Shown here: positions 19,866 through 29,538 of the stretch, in pieces
How positions within the stretch are numbered: the first letter of the stretch is position 1
How the letters are laid out: the number at the start of each line of letters is the position of its first letter
NCBI RefSeq assembly: GCF_007859635.1
Contig: NZ_CP042306.1
Span: forward strand, 1,116,001-1,180,000
DNA: 64,000 nt
Source: Sphingomonas panacisoli
GTDB lineage: Bacteria > Pseudomonadota > Alphaproteobacteria > Sphingomonadales > Sphingomonadaceae
Direction of reading: 5' to 3'
The notes under the pieces: model-generated
What the model was told of the DNA's origin: nothing
The model's database searches: none
Seen by the model: the letters and a program-made list of their open reading frames with translations, nothing else
Position numbers and translations under genes: made by a program

Positions 19866-19946
19866 GTCGTTCGGCCCCAACGGGTCGAGAGTTTAGCGGA
19901 ACCCCCGGGCGTGTCCCGGTAGGCCAAGAGAGAAGGAAGCGGATCG

Positions 19947-20315
19947 ATGATCCAGATGCAATCCAATCTCGACGTCGCTGACAATAGCGGCGCGAAGCGG
20001 GTGCAGTGCATCAAGGTGCTGGGCGGCTCGAAGCGCCGCACGGCAGGCGTTGGCGACATCATCGTCGTCAGCATCAAGGAAGCGCAACCGCGCGGCCGCG
20101 TGAAGAAGGGCGACGTTCACCGCGCCGTCATCGTGCGCACCCGCAAGGACATTCGCCGCGCCGACGGCACGGTGATCCGGTTCGACAGCAACGCTGCCGT
20201 CCTGGTCAACAAGAACGAGGAGCCGATCGGCACCCGTATCTTTGGCCCGGTGGTCCGCGAACTGCGTGCGAAGAAGCACATGAAGATCATCAGCCTTGCG
20301 CCGGAGGTGCTGTAA
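19947..20315 (+). CDS. rplN: 50S ribosomal protein L14
   Basis: The 122-residue protein ([19 protein letters not shown]...) forms an intersubunit bridge and binds the silencing factor RsfS in other bacteria. It is preceded by an 81-base gap with a GGGCGTGTCCC hairpin at about 19907-19917 and AGAGAAGGAAG before the start. This gap corresponds to the S10/spc operon junction. Confidence 0.97.
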   Translation: MIQMQSNLDVADNSGAKRVQCIKVLGGSKRRTAGVGDIIVVSIKEAQPRGRVKKGDVHRAVIVRTRKDIRRADGTVIRFDSNAAVLVNKNEEPIGTRIFGPVVRELRAKKHMKIISLAPEVL

Positions 20316-20632
20316 TGGCCGCCGCGAAGATCAAGAAGGGTGACCAGGTCATCGTCCTGTCCGGCAAGGACAAGGGCCGGACCGGCGAAGTCACCAAGGC
20401 GATGCCGAAGGACGGCAAGGTCATCGTGTCGGGCGTGAATGTTCACGTGCGTCACGTGAAGCCGAGCCAGGCGAACCCGCAGGGCGGGCTCGACCGGTCG
20501 GAAGCGCCGATGCACATTTCGAAGGTTGCCCACGTCGTCGACGGCAAGCCGACCCGCGTCCGTTTCGAAACGGGCAAGGACGGCAAGAAGGTCCGCGTCG
20601 CGGTCAAGACCGGGAAGAAGATCGATGGCTAA
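20315..20632 (+). CDS. rplX: 50S ribosomal protein L24
   Basis: The 105-residue protein has the KOW motif near its start ([19 protein letters not shown]) and is an assembly initiator of the large subunit. The ATG overlaps the rplN stop by one base, and its end overlaps rplE by eight bases. Confidence 0.97.
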   Translation: MAAAKIKKGDQVIVLSGKDKGRTGEVTKAMPKDGKVIVSGVNVHVRHVKPSQANPQGGLDRSEAPMHISKVAHVVDGKPTRVRFETGKDGKKVRVAVKTGKKIDG

Positions 20633-21218
20633 GGCAGACACCAAGTACACGCCGCGCATGAAGGGCATCTATGACGAGAAGATCGTCAAGGCGATGACCG
20701 ACAAGTTCGGCTACACGAACCCGCTCGAAGTTCCGAAGATCGAAAAGATCGTTCTGAACATGGGCGTGGGCGAAGCGACCCAGGACAAGAAGAAGGTCGA
20801 GCAGGCCGCTTCCGAAATGGAGCTGATCGCGGGCCAGAAGCCGGTCGTCACCAAGGCGAAGAAGTCGATCGCGCAGTTCAAGCTGCGTGAAGGCATGCCG
20901 ATCGGCGTGAAGGTCACCCTTCGCCGCGAGCGCATGTACGAGTTCCTTGACCGCTTCATCACGATCGCGCTGCCGCGCGTTCGCGACTTCCGCGGGCTGA
21001 ACCCGAAGAGCTTCGACGGTCGCGGCAATTACGCGATGGGTCTCAAGGAACAGTTGGTGTTCCCGGAGATCAACTATGACCGCATCGACAAGGTGCGCGG
21101 CATGGACGTCATCGTCACCACCACTGCAAAGACCGACGATGAGGCTCGCGAGCTTCTCCGTCTCTTCGGCTTCCCGTTCCCGCAGGATGCGGACGGCGAG
21201 CAGAAGCAAGCGGCATAA
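20625..21218 (+). CDS. rplE: 50S ribosomal protein L5
   Basis: The 197-residue protein binds 5S rRNA and the P-site tRNA region. Visible motifs are [38 protein letters not shown] and [18 protein letters not shown]. The ATG at 20625 lies inside the end of rplX. Confidence 0.97.
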   Translation: MAKADTKYTPRMKGIYDEKIVKAMTDKFGYTNPLEVPKIEKIVLNMGVGEATQDKKKVEQAASEMELIAGQKPVVTKAKKSIAQFKLREGMPIGVKVTLRRERMYEFLDRFITIALPRVRDFRGLNPKSFDGRGNYAMGLKEQLVFPEINYDRIDKVRGMDVIVTTTAKTDDEARELLRLFGFPFPQDADGEQKQAA

Positions 21219-21237
21219 GGGAAAGAGAACTTAAGTC

Positions 21238-21543
21238 ATGGCGAAACTGAGTTCCGTGAACAAGAACGAGCGTCGCAAGAAGCTGGTGGCGAAGACCGCT
21301 CCCAAGCTGGCGAAGCTCAAGGCGCAGGCGAACGACAAGTCGCTCGACGAGACCGAGCGCCTGATCGCGCGGCTGAAGATGGCCGAGTTGCCCCGCAACG
21401 GCAACCCGACCCGCATCCGCAATCGTTGCGAAGTGACGGGTCGTCCCCGCGCTTATTACCGCAAATTCCGTCTCTGCCGTGTGCAGCTGCGCGAACTGGC
21501 CAACAAGGGCCTGATTCCCGGCGTCACGAAGTCGAGCTGGTAA
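21238..21543 (+). CDS. rpsN: 30S ribosomal protein S14
   Basis: The 101-residue protein is the zinc-free long form of S14: the C-terminal region reads [20 protein letters not shown] but lacks the CxxC pairs of the zinc-binding form. It binds the 30S head. Confidence 0.96.
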   Translation: MAKLSSVNKNERRKKLVAKTAPKLAKLKAQANDKSLDETERLIARLKMAELPRNGNPTRIRNRCEVTGRPRAYYRKFRLCRVQLRELANKGLIPGVTKSSW

Positions 21544-21553
21544 GGACACGAAG

Positions 21554-21949
21554 ATGGCAGTGACCGATCCCCTGGGTGATATGCTCACCCGCATCCGCAA
21601 CGGCCAGCGCGCGCGAAAGGACTCGGTCCTTTCGCCGGCGTCGAAGTTGCGCGTCCGCGTGCTCGACGTTCTCCAGCGCGAGGGCTATATCCGCGGTTAC
21701 AGCGAGGAAGAAATGGGGCCCGCCAAGGGCATCCGGATCGAACTCAAGTATTTCGAAGGCCAGCCGGCCATCAAGCACGTCGCGCGCGTCTCCAAGCCGG
21801 GTCGCCGCGTGTATAGCGGTTCGCAGGAACTGCCGCGCGTGATGAACGGCCTGGGCATCACCATCGTCTCGACGCCGCGTGGCGTGCTTTCGGATGCCGA
21901 AGCGCGCGACCAGAACGTCGGTGGCGAAGTGCTGGCGGAGGTGTTCTGA
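21554..21949 (+). CDS. rpsH: 30S ribosomal protein S8
   Basis: The 131-residue protein ([20 protein letters not shown]...) binds 16S rRNA and in E. coli represses the spc operon by binding near rplE. The C-terminal [13 protein letters not shown] is typical. Its TGA shares bases with the rplF ATG. Confidence 0.97.
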   Translation: MAVTDPLGDMLTRIRNGQRARKDSVLSPASKLRVRVLDVLQREGYIRGYSEEEMGPAKGIRIELKYFEGQPAIKHVARVSKPGRRVYSGSQELPRVMNGLGITIVSTPRGVLSDAEARDQNVGGEVLAEVF

Positions 21950-22482
21950 TGAGCCGCATCGGTAAGAAGCCGGTCGCGATCCCGAGCGGTGTCACCGCCA
22001 CGGTCGAGGGCGGCGTGCTGAGCATGAAGGGTCCCAAGGGCACCCTGAGCATGCCGATGGCCCAGGAGGTCAAGTGGGACGTCCAGGCCGATTCGATCGG
22101 CGTGACGCCGGCCAACGAGACCAAGCGCGCGCGCTCCTTCTGGGGCATGCAGCGCACGCTGGTGCAGAACCTGGTGACCGGCGTGACCACCGGCTTCTCG
22201 AAAAAGCTGCTGATCACCGGCGTCGGCTACCGCGCCAACGCGCAGGGCAAGAAGCTGAAGCTGCAGCTGGGCTATTCGCACGACGTCGATATCGACGTGC
22301 CGGAAGGCATCACGGTCGCGACCCCGGATCAGACCACGGTCGAGATTTCGGGTGCGGACAAGCAGAAGGTCGGCCAGCTCGCCGCCGAGATCCGCCGCTG
22401 GCGTAAGCCCGAGCCGTACAAGGGCAAGGGCATCAAGTACGACGGCGAGTACATCTTCCGTAAGGAAGGGAAAAAGAAGTAA
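21949..22482 (+). CDS. rplF: 50S ribosomal protein L6
   Basis: The 177-residue protein ([20 protein letters not shown]...) consists of two similar domains and ends with [20 protein letters not shown], the conserved C-terminal segment near the sarcin-ricin loop. One-base overlaps on both sides. Confidence 0.97.
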   Translation: MSRIGKKPVAIPSGVTATVEGGVLSMKGPKGTLSMPMAQEVKWDVQADSIGVTPANETKRARSFWGMQRTLVQNLVTGVTTGFSKKLLITGVGYRANAQGKKLKLQLGYSHDVDIDVPEGITVATPDQTTVEISGADKQKVGQLAAEIRRWRKPEPYKGKGIKYDGEYIFRKEGKKK

Positions 22483-22832
22483 TGACCAAGGGTCTTTCAC
22501 TGTTCGAAAAGCGGCGCCGCCGCAATCGCACCGCGCTCCGTGCGCGTGGCGGTACGCGCGCTCGCCTGTCGGTGCATCGCTCGGGCAAGCACATCTATGC
22601 CCAGGTGATCGACGACGAGAAGGGCACGACCGTTGCCTCGGCCTCGACTTTGTCGGGTCATGACGGCGCGACGTCCAACATCGCGGCCGCGACCGCGGTC
22701 GGCAAGCGCGTGGCGGAAGCCGCGGTGAAGGCCGGCATCAAGCAGGTCGTGTTCGACCGTGGCGGCTTCCTCTACCACGGCCGCGTCAAGGCACTGGCCG
22801 ACGCCGCGCGCGAAGCCGGATTGGAGTTCTAA
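22482..22832 (+). CDS. rplR: 50S ribosomal protein L18
   Basis: The 116-residue protein binds 5S rRNA together with L5. Motifs: [18 protein letters not shown] and [20 protein letters not shown]. The N-terminal [16 protein letters not shown] is strongly basic. Confidence 0.97.
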   Translation: MTKGLSLFEKRRRRNRTALRARGGTRARLSVHRSGKHIYAQVIDDEKGTTVASASTLSGHDGATSNIAAATAVGKRVAEAAVKAGIKQVVFDRGGFLYHGRVKALADAAREAGLEF

Positions 22833-22834
22833 GA

Positions 22835-23572
22835 ATGGCTGACGAAACCAACCAGACCGAAGCGCCGATCGGCGCCCCGGTCGATGCTCCGGCAGCGGAC
22901 GCCGGCCAGCAGCGCGGTGCGCGCGGCGGCCGCGGTCGCGGCGGCCCGGGCGGCGGTGGCGGCAATCGCGGTGGTCGCGACGGCGGTCGTGGCGGTCGTG
23001 ACGGCAATCGTGGCCGTGGCGGTCCCGGCATGGACGACGGCGGCGAAGAGCTGATCGAGAAGCTGGTCCACATCAACCGCGTCTCGAAGACGGTGAAGGG
23101 CGGCAAGCGCTTCGGCTTTGCGGCGCTCGTCGTCGTGGGCGACGGCAAGGGCCGCGTCGGCTTCGGTCACGGCAAGGCGCGCGAAGTGCCGGAAGCCATT
23201 TCGAAGGCGACCGCTGCGGCCAAGAAGAAGATGGTCCGCGTTCCGCTGAAGGAAGGCCGCACGCTGCATCACGACGGCAACGGTCACTTCGGCGCCGGCA
23301 AGGTTACTTTGCGCTCGGCGCCGCAGGGTACCGGCATCATCGCCGGTGGTCCGATGCGCGCCGTGTTCGAAAGCCTGGGCGTCGCCGACGTGGTGACCAA
23401 GTCGGTCGGCACCTCGAACCCCTACAACATGATCCGCGCCACCTTCGAAGCGCTCGGCGAGCAGACCTCGCCGAAGAGCGTTGCGCAGCGCCGCGGCAAG
23501 AAGATCGCCGACCTGCTCGGCCGTGGCGGTTCCGCAACCGCCGAGGCCGATGCGGCCGCGATCGCGGAGTAA
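22835..23572 (+). CDS. rpsE: 30S ribosomal protein S5 with Arg/Gly-rich N-terminal extension
   Basis: The 245-residue protein is longer than E. coli S5 (about 166). The S5 core starts near residue 68 ([20 protein letters not shown]) and holds the fidelity-related loop and the [15 protein letters not shown] motif. Before it, residues about 27-63 are almost only Arg, Gly and Asp (repeated GGR and RGG units). S5 lies at the mRNA entry, so the extension could bind RNA near the entry tunnel. A further Ala-rich tail closes the protein. Confidence 0.95.
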   Translation: MADETNQTEAPIGAPVDAPAADAGQQRGARGGRGRGGPGGGGGNRGGRDGGRGGRDGNRGRGGPGMDDGGEELIEKLVHINRVSKTVKGGKRFGFAALVVVGDGKGRVGFGHGKAREVPEAISKATAAAKKKMVRVPLKEGRTLHHDGNGHFGAGKVTLRSAPQGTGIIAGGPMRAVFESLGVADVVTKSVGTSNPYNMIRATFEALGEQTSPKSVAQRRGKKIADLLGRGGSATAEADAAAIAE

Positions 23573-23577
23573 GACCA

Positions 23578-23754
23578 ATGGCTACCATCAAGATCACGCA
23601 GACCGGTTCGCCGATCCGCCGCGAGAAGAGCCAGCGTGCGACGCTGGTCGGGCTTGGCCTCAATAAGATGCACAAGACCGTCGAGCTGCAGGACACGCCC
23701 GACGTGCGCGGCATGATCCGCAAGGTCGCTCATATGGTGACCGTCGAGGGGTAA
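23578..23754 (+). CDS. rpmD: 50S ribosomal protein L30
   Basis: A 58-residue frame starting [20 protein letters not shown], with [13 protein letters not shown] and a [13 protein letters not shown] helix, matches L30 in length and pattern. It lies between rpsE and rplO as in other bacteria, five bases after the rpsE stop. Confidence 0.95.
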   Translation: MATIKITQTGSPIRREKSQRATLVGLGLNKMHKTVELQDTPDVRGMIRKVAHMVTVEG

Positions 23755-23771
23755 GCTCCTAATAAATAACC

Positions 23772-23853
23772 CGTCACCCCAGCGAAAGCTGGGGTCTCGT
23801 GGTGGCTCGGATGCCCCAGCCACAAGGAGATGCCAGCTTTCGCTGGCATGACG
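23772..23853. repeat. Intergenic inverted-repeat pair between rpmD and rplO
   Basis: CACCCCAGC-GAAA-GCTGGGGT and a second TGCCAGC-TTTC-GCTGGCA hairpin with GTCA/TGAC ends form a mirrored pair. It belongs to the same class as the other elements but with CAGC instead of CGGC in the stem, and both strands of each stem have changed together. It is located inside the spc operon. Confidence 0.8.
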
Positions 23854-23896
23854 ATAAAGGGGCATAGCGCGACAAAAGCGAAAGCGAGTGCATAAT

Positions 23897-24454
23897 ATGA
23901 AACTGAACGAACTCCGCGACAATGCGGGCGCCCGTAAGTCCAAGATCCGCGTCGGACGCGGCATCGGCTCGGGCAAGGGCAAGACCGGCGGCCGCGGCCA
24001 GAAGGGCCAAAAGAGCCGTGAGGGCGTCTCGATCGCCGGCTTCGAGGGCGGCCAGATGCCGCTCCACATGCGTCTGCCGAAGCGTGGCTTCAACAACATC
24101 TTCGCCAAGGATTATGCCGAGGTGAACCTGGGCACGATCCAGAAGCTGGTCGATGCCAAGAAGATCAAGGCCGGCGCGACGCTCGATCACGCCGCGCTCA
24201 AGGAAGCCGGTGTCGCCCGTGGCGGCAAGGATGGCGTCCGTCTGCTCGGCAAGGGCGAGTTCTCGGCCAAGCTGAACTTCACCGTCGCCGGCGCGTCGAA
24301 GGGCGCGATCGAAGCGGTCGAGAAGGCGGGTGGCAAGGTCGATGTGATCCACGTCGTTCCCGCCGCCGAAAAGGCCGCCGCCAAGAAGGGCGTGCAGTAC
24401 AAGGCGCGCAAGGCCGACAAGGAAGCCAAGCAGGCCGCCGCGGCGAAGAAGTGA
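23897..24454 (+). CDS. rplO: 50S ribosomal protein L15
   Basis: The 185-residue protein begins [20 protein letters not shown] and has the Gly/Arg-rich [18 protein letters not shown] segment that enters the 23S rRNA. The longer C-terminus ends in a Lys/Ala-rich tail ([10 protein letters not shown]). An ATG nine bases earlier is in frame but the family starts here. Confidence 0.96.
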   Translation: MKLNELRDNAGARKSKIRVGRGIGSGKGKTGGRGQKGQKSREGVSIAGFEGGQMPLHMRLPKRGFNNIFAKDYAEVNLGTIQKLVDAKKIKAGATLDHAALKEAGVARGGKDGVRLLGKGEFSAKLNFTVAGASKGAIEAVEKAGGKVDVIHVVPAAEKAAAKKGVQYKARKADKEAKQAAAAKK

Positions 24455-24492
24455 ACCGTACCCGGTGACAAGCCGGAGCACGTGACTATATG

Positions 24493-24536
24493 AACGGCGG
24501 GGGGCGATGCGAAGCGCTCGCCGCCGTTTCAGTTTT
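24493..24536 (+). terminator. Hairpin before secY (terminator- or attenuator-like)
   Basis: AACGGCGG (24493-24500) pairs with CCGCCGTT (24521-24528) with an inner GGCGA/TCGCC stem, followed by TTTCAGTTTTC. It lies 18 bases before the secY start, so it could reduce readthrough from the ribosomal genes into secY. Confidence 0.5.
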
Positions 24537-24553
24537 CAGGACGTAAACACGCA

Positions 24554-25918
24554 ATGGCATCCGCAGCCGACAGTCTCGCCTCCGGGCTCAATCTATCGAA
24601 GTTCGCCCAGGCGACCGACCTCAAGAAAAGGTTGTGGTTCACCATCGGCGCGCTGATCGTGTTCCGCCTGTTGAGCTATGTGCCGCTGCCCGGGGTCGAT
24701 CCGACCGCGCTCGGCATCCTCGGCGACAAGACGACCGGCGGCGTGCTGGATTTCTTCAACAATTTCTCGGGCGGCTCCCTTAAGAGAATGTCGCTGATCG
24801 CGCTCGGCGTGATGCCTTACATCACCGCCTCGATCGTGGTGCAGCTCGCGACGTCGCTGTCGCCGGCGCTCGCGGCGATCAAGAAGGAAGGCGAGAGCGG
24901 GCGCAAGCGGCTCAACCAATATACGCGCTACGGCACCGTCGCGCTGACCGCGATCCAGGGCTATTTCATCGCCGTCGGGCTCGAGAGCTTCGGCGCGACG
25001 CAGGGCATCCAGGCAGTCGTCGAGCCCGGCATGATGTTCCGCGCGGGCGCGGTCATCTCGCTGATCGGCGGTACGATGTTCCTGATGTGGCTGGGCGAGC
25101 AGATCACCAGCCGCGGCATCGGCAACGGCGTGTCGCTGATCATCATGGCCGGCATCGTCGCGAACATGCCGACCAACATCTACAACCTGGTCAACGGCAG
25201 CCGCACCGGCAGCATGGACAGCTTCCAGCTGATCGGCATTATCGTCGCCGTCGTCGGCATCGTCCTGCTGATCTGCTTCATGGAGCGCGCGCAGCGTCGC
25301 ATCCTGATCCAATATCCCAAGCGGCAGACCGCGCGGGGCGTCCAGTCGGACCGCAGCCACTTGCCGCTGAAGCTCAACACCGCGGGCGTGATCCCGCCGA
25401 TCTTCGCTTCGTCGCTGCTGCTGATGCCGCTGACCATCACGCAGTTCGCCGGCAACAAGACTGCGGGCGACAGCTGGTGGGGCGACGTGATCATCACGCT
25501 CAACCAGTACCTCCAACACGGCAGCCCGCTGTACATGACGCTGTACGGCGCGGGGATCATCTTCTTCGCGTTCTTCTACACCGCGGTCGTGTTCAACCCG
25601 GAAGAGACTGCGGACAATTTGAAGCGCTATGGCGGGTTCATTCCCGGCATCCGCCCCGGCAAGAACACCGAAATCTATTTCGACTACGTGCTGACCCGTA
25701 TCACGGTGATCGGCGCGGCTTACCTGGCCTTCATCTGTCTGGTGCCGGAATATCTGGTCTCGGCGCTCAAGATCCCGTTCTACCTTGGTGGCACCAGCTT
25801 GTTGATCGTGGTCAACGTGACGATGGATACCGTGACGCAGATCCAGTCGCACCTGTTGGCGCACCAATATGGCGACCTGATCAAGAAGGCGAAGCTGAAG
25901 GGTGGACGCCTCCGCTAA
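24554..25918 (+). CDS. secY: Protein translocase subunit SecY
   Basis: The 454-residue channel subunit has ten predicted membrane segments. Typical are the first cytoplasmic/plug region following LRKRLWF-like start, ESGRKRLNQYTRYGTVAL, the SYSNTV-like replaced loop, and the C-terminal ETADNLKRYGGFIPGIRPGK. It forms the inner-membrane protein channel with SecE and SecG (elsewhere). Position between rplO and adk is standard. Confidence 0.97.
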   Translation: MASAADSLASGLNLSKFAQATDLKKRLWFTIGALIVFRLLSYVPLPGVDPTALGILGDKTTGGVLDFFNNFSGGSLKRMSLIALGVMPYITASIVVQLATSLSPALAAIKKEGESGRKRLNQYTRYGTVALTAIQGYFIAVGLESFGATQGIQAVVEPGMMFRAGAVISLIGGTMFLMWLGEQITSRGIGNGVSLIIMAGIVANMPTNIYNLVNGSRTGSMDSFQLIGIIVAVVGIVLLICFMERAQRRILIQYPKRQTARGVQSDRSHLPLKLNTAGVIPPIFASSLLLMPLTITQFAGNKTAGDSWWGDVIITLNQYLQHGSPLYMTLYGAGIIFFAFFYTAVVFNPEETADNLKRYGGFIPGIRPGKNTEIYFDYVLTRITVIGAAYLAFICLVPEYLVSALKIPFYLGGTSLLIVVNVTMDTVTQIQSHLLAHQYGDLIKKAKLKGGRLR

Positions 25919-25952
25919 GCGGATGGCCGACACGACAGGGGAGAGGACTGCC

Positions 25953-26603
25953 GTGAACATCATCCTTCTGGGACCGCCGGGCGCGGGCAAGGGGACACAG
26001 GCCGAACGGCTGGTGCAAGCCCGCGGCATGGTCCAGCTGTCGACCGGCGACATGCTGCGCGCCGCGCGCAAGGCCGACACCCCGCTGGGGCATCAGGTCG
26101 CGGCCGTGATGGATTCCGGGGCGTTGGTCTCGGACGAAATCGTCTCGGCGCTGATCGACGACAAGCTGTCGACGATGGGCGACGATCAGGGTGCGATCTT
26201 CGACGGCTATCCGCGCACGGCGGCGCAGGCGGAATCGCTCGACGCGATCCTCGCGCAGCACGGTCGCAAGCTCGACCGCGTGATCGAGCTCGAGGTCGAC
26301 GAGGACGCGCTGGTCGAGCGGATCGTCGGCCGCTTCTCGTGCGCGAATTGCGGCGCGAATTATCACGACAAGTTCCACCGTCCGAAGGTCGACGGCACGT
26401 GCGACGTGTGCGGCCATCACGAGTTCAAGCGCCGGCCGGACGACAACGAGGAAACCGTCCGCACGCGCATGGCCGAATATCGCGCCAAGACCGCGCCGAT
26501 TATTCCCATCTACGAAGCCAAGGGCATCCTGACCCGGATCGACGGCATGGGCGACATGGACGCGGTCAGCGCGGCGATCTCGGCGACTTTGGACCGCAAA
26601 TAA
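25953..26603 (+). CDS. adk: Adenylate kinase with zinc-type LID
   Basis: The 216-residue enzyme interconverts ATP + AMP and 2 ADP. It shows the P-loop GPPGAGKGTQ, the NMP-binding helix, FDGYPRT, and a long LID with four Cys (C130, C133, C150, C153), the pattern of zinc-binding adenylate kinases. The start is taken as GTG 25953, with GAGAGGA five bases upstream, which gives the family N-terminus MNIILLGPPG; an ATG at 25902 would add 17 unlikely residues. Confidence 0.95.
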   Translation: MNIILLGPPGAGKGTQAERLVQARGMVQLSTGDMLRAARKADTPLGHQVAAVMDSGALVSDEIVSALIDDKLSTMGDDQGAIFDGYPRTAAQAESLDAILAQHGRKLDRVIELEVDEDALVERIVGRFSCANCGANYHDKFHRPKVDGTCDVCGHHEFKRRPDDNEETVRTRMAEYRAKTAPIIPIYEAKGILTRIDGMGDMDAVSAAISATLDRK

Positions 26604-26607
26604 TCGA

Positions 26608-26698
26608 CGTCATGCCGGGCTAGTCCCGGCATCCGCCGCGCCACACCGGCTGATTTCCGACCTTGAGGCGCAGACCCCGGCACAAGGCCGGGGTGACG
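26608..26698. repeat. Two intergenic inverted repeats after adk
   Basis: TGCCGGGCTAGTCCCGGCA (26612-26630) and ACCCCGGCACAAGGCCGGGGT (about 26674-26694, imperfect) with CGTCA and TGACG ends form the left and right members of a mirrored pair. Same class as the other elements. Confidence 0.7.
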
Positions 26699-26745
26699 GG
26701 TCGTGTCTTGCGAGGTAAGTGTGTTTCCTTGAGGGGAGGGACAAC

Positions 26746-27279
26746 ATGCTCCGTTTCACCGCCTTCGCGCCACTCGCGCTCATCGCGTCGCCCGCCACCG
26801 CCGACGTGGTCGATAGCAGCGCCGCCGGATTCACCGTCTCAAAGACCGTCTCGATCGCCGCAACGCCCGACGCGGTGTGGGAGACGCTGCGCGCGCCGCA
26901 ACGCTGGTGGGCGAAAGAGCATACCTGGTCGGGCGACAGTACGAACCTGTACATCGACAGCCAGGCGACCGGCTGCTTCTGCGAAAAGCTGCCGGGGCGG
27001 GGGAGCGTCGCGCATGCGCGGCTGATCTTCGTCGATAAGGGCAAGCTACTCCGCATGGAGGGCGCCTTCGGTCCGTTGCAGGCCTATGCGATGACCGGCG
27101 TCATGACGTTCGAACTCAGCCCCGACGGCGACAAGGCGACGACGCTGAAGATGACTTACACGGTCAGCGGCTATATGTCCGGCGGGTTCGAGAAGATGGC
27201 GGCACCGGTCGATGGTGTTCTAGGCGAGCAAGTCGCCGCGCTCAAGGCGGCCGCCGAGGCCCCGCCGCCCGCCAAATAG
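26746..27279 (+). CDS. Secreted SRPBCC-fold protein inserted before rpsM
   Basis: The 177-residue protein has a signal peptide (MLRFTAFAPLALIASPATA) and a START/AHSA1-like SRPBCC domain: VSKTVSIAATPDAVWETLRAPQRWW at the N-terminus of the mature form and the C-terminal helix GGFEKMAAPVDGVLGEQVAALK. This fold binds lipids or other hydrophobic ligands; the ligand is unknown. The start at 26746 follows GAGGGGAGGG. It separates adk from the alpha operon, where the family has no known link to ribosomes. Confidence 0.75.
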   Translation: MLRFTAFAPLALIASPATADVVDSSAAGFTVSKTVSIAATPDAVWETLRAPQRWWAKEHTWSGDSTNLYIDSQATGCFCEKLPGRGSVAHARLIFVDKGKLLRMEGAFGPLQAYAMTGVMTFELSPDGDKATTLKMTYTVSGYMSGGFEKMAAPVDGVLGEQVAALKAAAEAPPPAK

Positions 27280-27292
27280 GGTTTACCGACGC

Positions 27293-27321
27293 TTGACAGG
27301 GTGCCGACTCACACCTAGATC
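27293..27321 (+). promoter_or_regulatory. Promoter of the alpha operon (rpsM)
   Basis: TTGACA (27293-27298) and TAGATC (27316-27321) are 17 bases apart. The -35 is perfect, the -10 moderate. It lies 136 bases upstream of rpsM, so the alpha operon seems to have its own transcription start after the inserted SRPBCC gene. Confidence 0.6.
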
Positions 27322-27456
27322 AGCGCTCTTCCGATACCCCGGCTGTCCGGCGGCGCTCTCTTGCGTCCGCCGCATTCGTGCGTTTCGGGATTTGACGCGA
27401 TGAGATGGGGGACGTGGCAGCCATGCCGTCCTCTGTGGAGCTAGGAGAAAAGTTTC

Positions 27457-27825
27457 ATGGCACGTATTGCGGGTGTCAACATCCCGACCAACAAGCGCGT
27501 GGTGATCGCGCTGACCTATATCCACGGTATCGGTCCGGCCAAGGCCAAGGAAATCACCACGAAGCTGAACATCGCCGCCGAGACGCGCGTGCAGGACCTG
27601 ACCGATCAGGAAGTGCTGCAGATCCGCGAAGCGATCGACGCCGGCTACACGGTGGAAGGCGATCTTCGTCGTCAGACCGCGATGAACATCAAGCGCCTGA
27701 TGGATCTGGCCTGCTATCGCGGCCTGCGCCATCGCAAGGGCTTGCCGGTCCGCGGTCAGCGCACGCACACCAACGCGCGCACCCGCAAGGGCAAGGCAAA
27801 GCCGATCGCCGGCAAGAAGAAGTAA
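27457..27825 (+). CDS. rpsM: 30S ribosomal protein S13
   Basis: The 122-residue protein ([20 protein letters not shown]...) contacts P-site tRNA with its basic C-terminal tail ([15 protein letters not shown]) and has the H2TH-like [13 protein letters not shown] segment. TAGGAGAAAAG precedes the ATG. A short stem around AGCCGTC...GGCGGCT follows it before rpsK. Confidence 0.97.
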   Translation: MARIAGVNIPTNKRVVIALTYIHGIGPAKAKEITTKLNIAAETRVQDLTDQEVLQIREAIDAGYTVEGDLRRQTAMNIKRLMDLACYRGLRHRKGLPVRGQRTHTNARTRKGKAKPIAGKKK

Positions 27826-27882
27826 GCTCGCAGCCGTCTTCAGGCGGCTCGCTTCCTTGTAGATAAGGTCAGGAATTACCAA

Positions 27883-28272
27883 ATGGCACGTGAACCGCAG
27901 CGCATTAAGCGCCGTGAACGCAAGAACATCACCGCCGGCGTCGCCCATGTGAACGCCAGCTTCAACAACACCATGATCACCATCACCGATGCCCAGGGCA
28001 ACGCCATTTCGTGGTCGTCCGCCGGCATGATGGGCTTCAAGGGCTCGCGCAAGTCGACGCCGTACGCCGCGCAGGTCGCGGCCGAGGACGCCGGCAAGAA
28101 GGCCGCCGAACATGGCGTCCGCACGCTCGAGGTCGAAGTGAAGGGTCCGGGTTCGGGCCGCGAGAGCGCGCTTCGTGCGTTGCAGGCGGTCGGTTTCCAG
28201 ATCACGTCGATCCGCGACGTGACCTCGATCCCGCACAACGGCGTTCGCCCGTCGAAGCGCCGGCGCGTCTGA
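27883..28272 (+). CDS. rpsK: 30S ribosomal protein S11
   Basis: The 129-residue protein ([19 protein letters not shown]...) lies on the 30S platform. Conserved segments are [17 protein letters not shown] and the C-terminal [21 protein letters not shown]. rpsD, which follows rpsK in E. coli, is absent here, as is usual in alphaproteobacteria. Confidence 0.97.
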   Translation: MAREPQRIKRRERKNITAGVAHVNASFNNTMITITDAQGNAISWSSAGMMGFKGSRKSTPYAAQVAAEDAGKKAAEHGVRTLEVEVKGPGSGRESALRALQAVGFQITSIRDVTSIPHNGVRPSKRRRV

Positions 28273-28285
28273 TTTTGTTACCGTG

Positions 28286-28311
28286 CCGGCGGACGCGCCG
28301 GTGCGATTTTT
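28286..28311 (+). terminator. Terminator- or attenuator-like hairpin between rpsK and rpoA
   Basis: CCGGCG-GACG-CGCCGG (28286-28301) followed by TGCGATTTTT. The stem is short but G+C-only and precedes a T-run, so partial termination between the ribosomal genes and rpoA is plausible. Confidence 0.5.
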
Positions 28312-28363
28312 GATACCCGGCTGCTCTAACCCCAGGAGCGGCCCAACCCAGGGGACGAGAACC

Positions 28364-29428
28364 TTGTCCGTCAACGCTAAAAACTGGCAGGAACTGAAGA
28401 AGCCCAACGCTCTTGAAAAGAAGGGTGGAGAAGGCAAGTCGAAGGCGACGTTCGTCGCCGAACCGCTGGAGCGTGGCTTTGGCCTGACGCTCGGCAACGC
28501 GCTGCGCCGCGTGTTGCTGTCGTCGCTGCAGGGTGCTGCGGTGACCTCGATCAAGATCGAGAACGTGCTCCACGAGTTCAGCTCGCTGGCGGGCGTCCGC
28601 GAGGACGTCACCGACATCGTGCTCAACGTGAAGCAGATCGCGCTCAAGATGCAGGGCGAAGGGCCGAAGCGTCTCCAGCTCTCGGCGACCGGCCCGGCCG
28701 ACGTCAAGGCGGGCGATATCGCCGTCTCTGGCGATATCGAGGTGATGAACCCCGATCTGCTGATCTGCCACCTCGACGAGGGCGCGACGCTCAACATGGA
28801 ACTGACCGCCGATGTCGGTAAGGGCTATGTTGCGGCCGTCGCCAACCGTCCTGCCGACGCGCCGATCGGCCTGATCCCGGTCGACGCGCTGTACAGCCCG
28901 GTTCGCCAGGTGTCGTACAAGGTCGAGAACACCCGCGTCGGGCAGGAGCTCGACTACGACAAGCTGACGCTGTCGATCGAAACCGACGGCACGGTGACCC
29001 CGGAGGACGCGCTCGCTTACGCTGCGCGCATCCTGCAGGACCAGCTGGCGCTGTTCGTCCACTTCGACGATTCCGCGATCACGCGTTCGGCGCCGATCGG
29101 CATCGCTGCCGCCCCGGCCGAAAGCGGTGGCGTTGCGGGCGACACGCAGCAGATCAACCGCTACTTGCTCAAGAAGGTCGACGAGCTCGAACTGTCGGTC
29201 CGCTCGGCCAACTGCCTCAAGAACGACAACATCATCTATATCGGCGACCTGGTCGGCAAGACCGAAGCCGAGATGCTGCGCACGCCGAACTTCGGCCGCA
29301 AGTCGCTCAACGAGATCAAGGAAGTGCTGTCGTCGATGGGGCTTCGCCTTGGGATGGAAATCCCGGGTTGGCCGCCCGAGAACATCGAAGAGATGGCCAA
29401 GAAGCTTGAGCAGGAGATCATGGGCTGA
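28364..29428 (+). CDS. rpoA: RNA polymerase subunit alpha
   Basis: The 354-residue subunit dimerises to start polymerase assembly. The N-terminal domain has [20 protein letters not shown]; after a linker of about 20 residues, the C-terminal domain has the DNA/activator-binding [20 protein letters not shown]...[12 protein letters not shown]. The start is taken as TTG 28364 ([15 protein letters not shown]), the only start that gives the family N-terminus; GGGGACGAG lies upstream. Confidence 0.95.
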   Translation: MSVNAKNWQELKKPNALEKKGGEGKSKATFVAEPLERGFGLTLGNALRRVLLSSLQGAAVTSIKIENVLHEFSSLAGVREDVTDIVLNVKQIALKMQGEGPKRLQLSATGPADVKAGDIAVSGDIEVMNPDLLICHLDEGATLNMELTADVGKGYVAAVANRPADAPIGLIPVDALYSPVRQVSYKVENTRVGQELDYDKLTLSIETDGTVTPEDALAYAARILQDQLALFVHFDDSAITRSAPIGIAAAPAESGGVAGDTQQINRYLLKKVDELELSVRSANCLKNDNIIYIGDLVGKTEAEMLRTPNFGRKSLNEIKEVLSSMGLRLGMEIPGWPPENIEEMAKKLEQEIMG

Positions 29429-29435
29429 GCCGCAC

Positions 29436-29525
29436 GGGATTAGCGCAAGCTAATCCCGAGACGGCGTAATGCCCGGCCGGCCTCGCGAAGCGAGGTTCGA
29501 CGACGCGGGATTTACTCCCGCGTCG
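29436..29525 (+). other. Three tandem hairpins after rpoA
   Basis: GGGATTAGC-GCAA-GCTAATCCC (29436-29457) is a perfect nine-pair stem with a GNRA-type loop. CCTCGC-gaa-GCGAGG follows at 29481-29495, and CGACGCGGGA-tttac-TCCCGCGTCG at 29501-29525 is a perfect ten-pair stem. No T-run follows any of them. They may protect the rpoA end of the RNA or separate rpoA from rplQ. Confidence 0.65.
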
Positions 29526-29538
29526 GGCCAGAAGAGGG

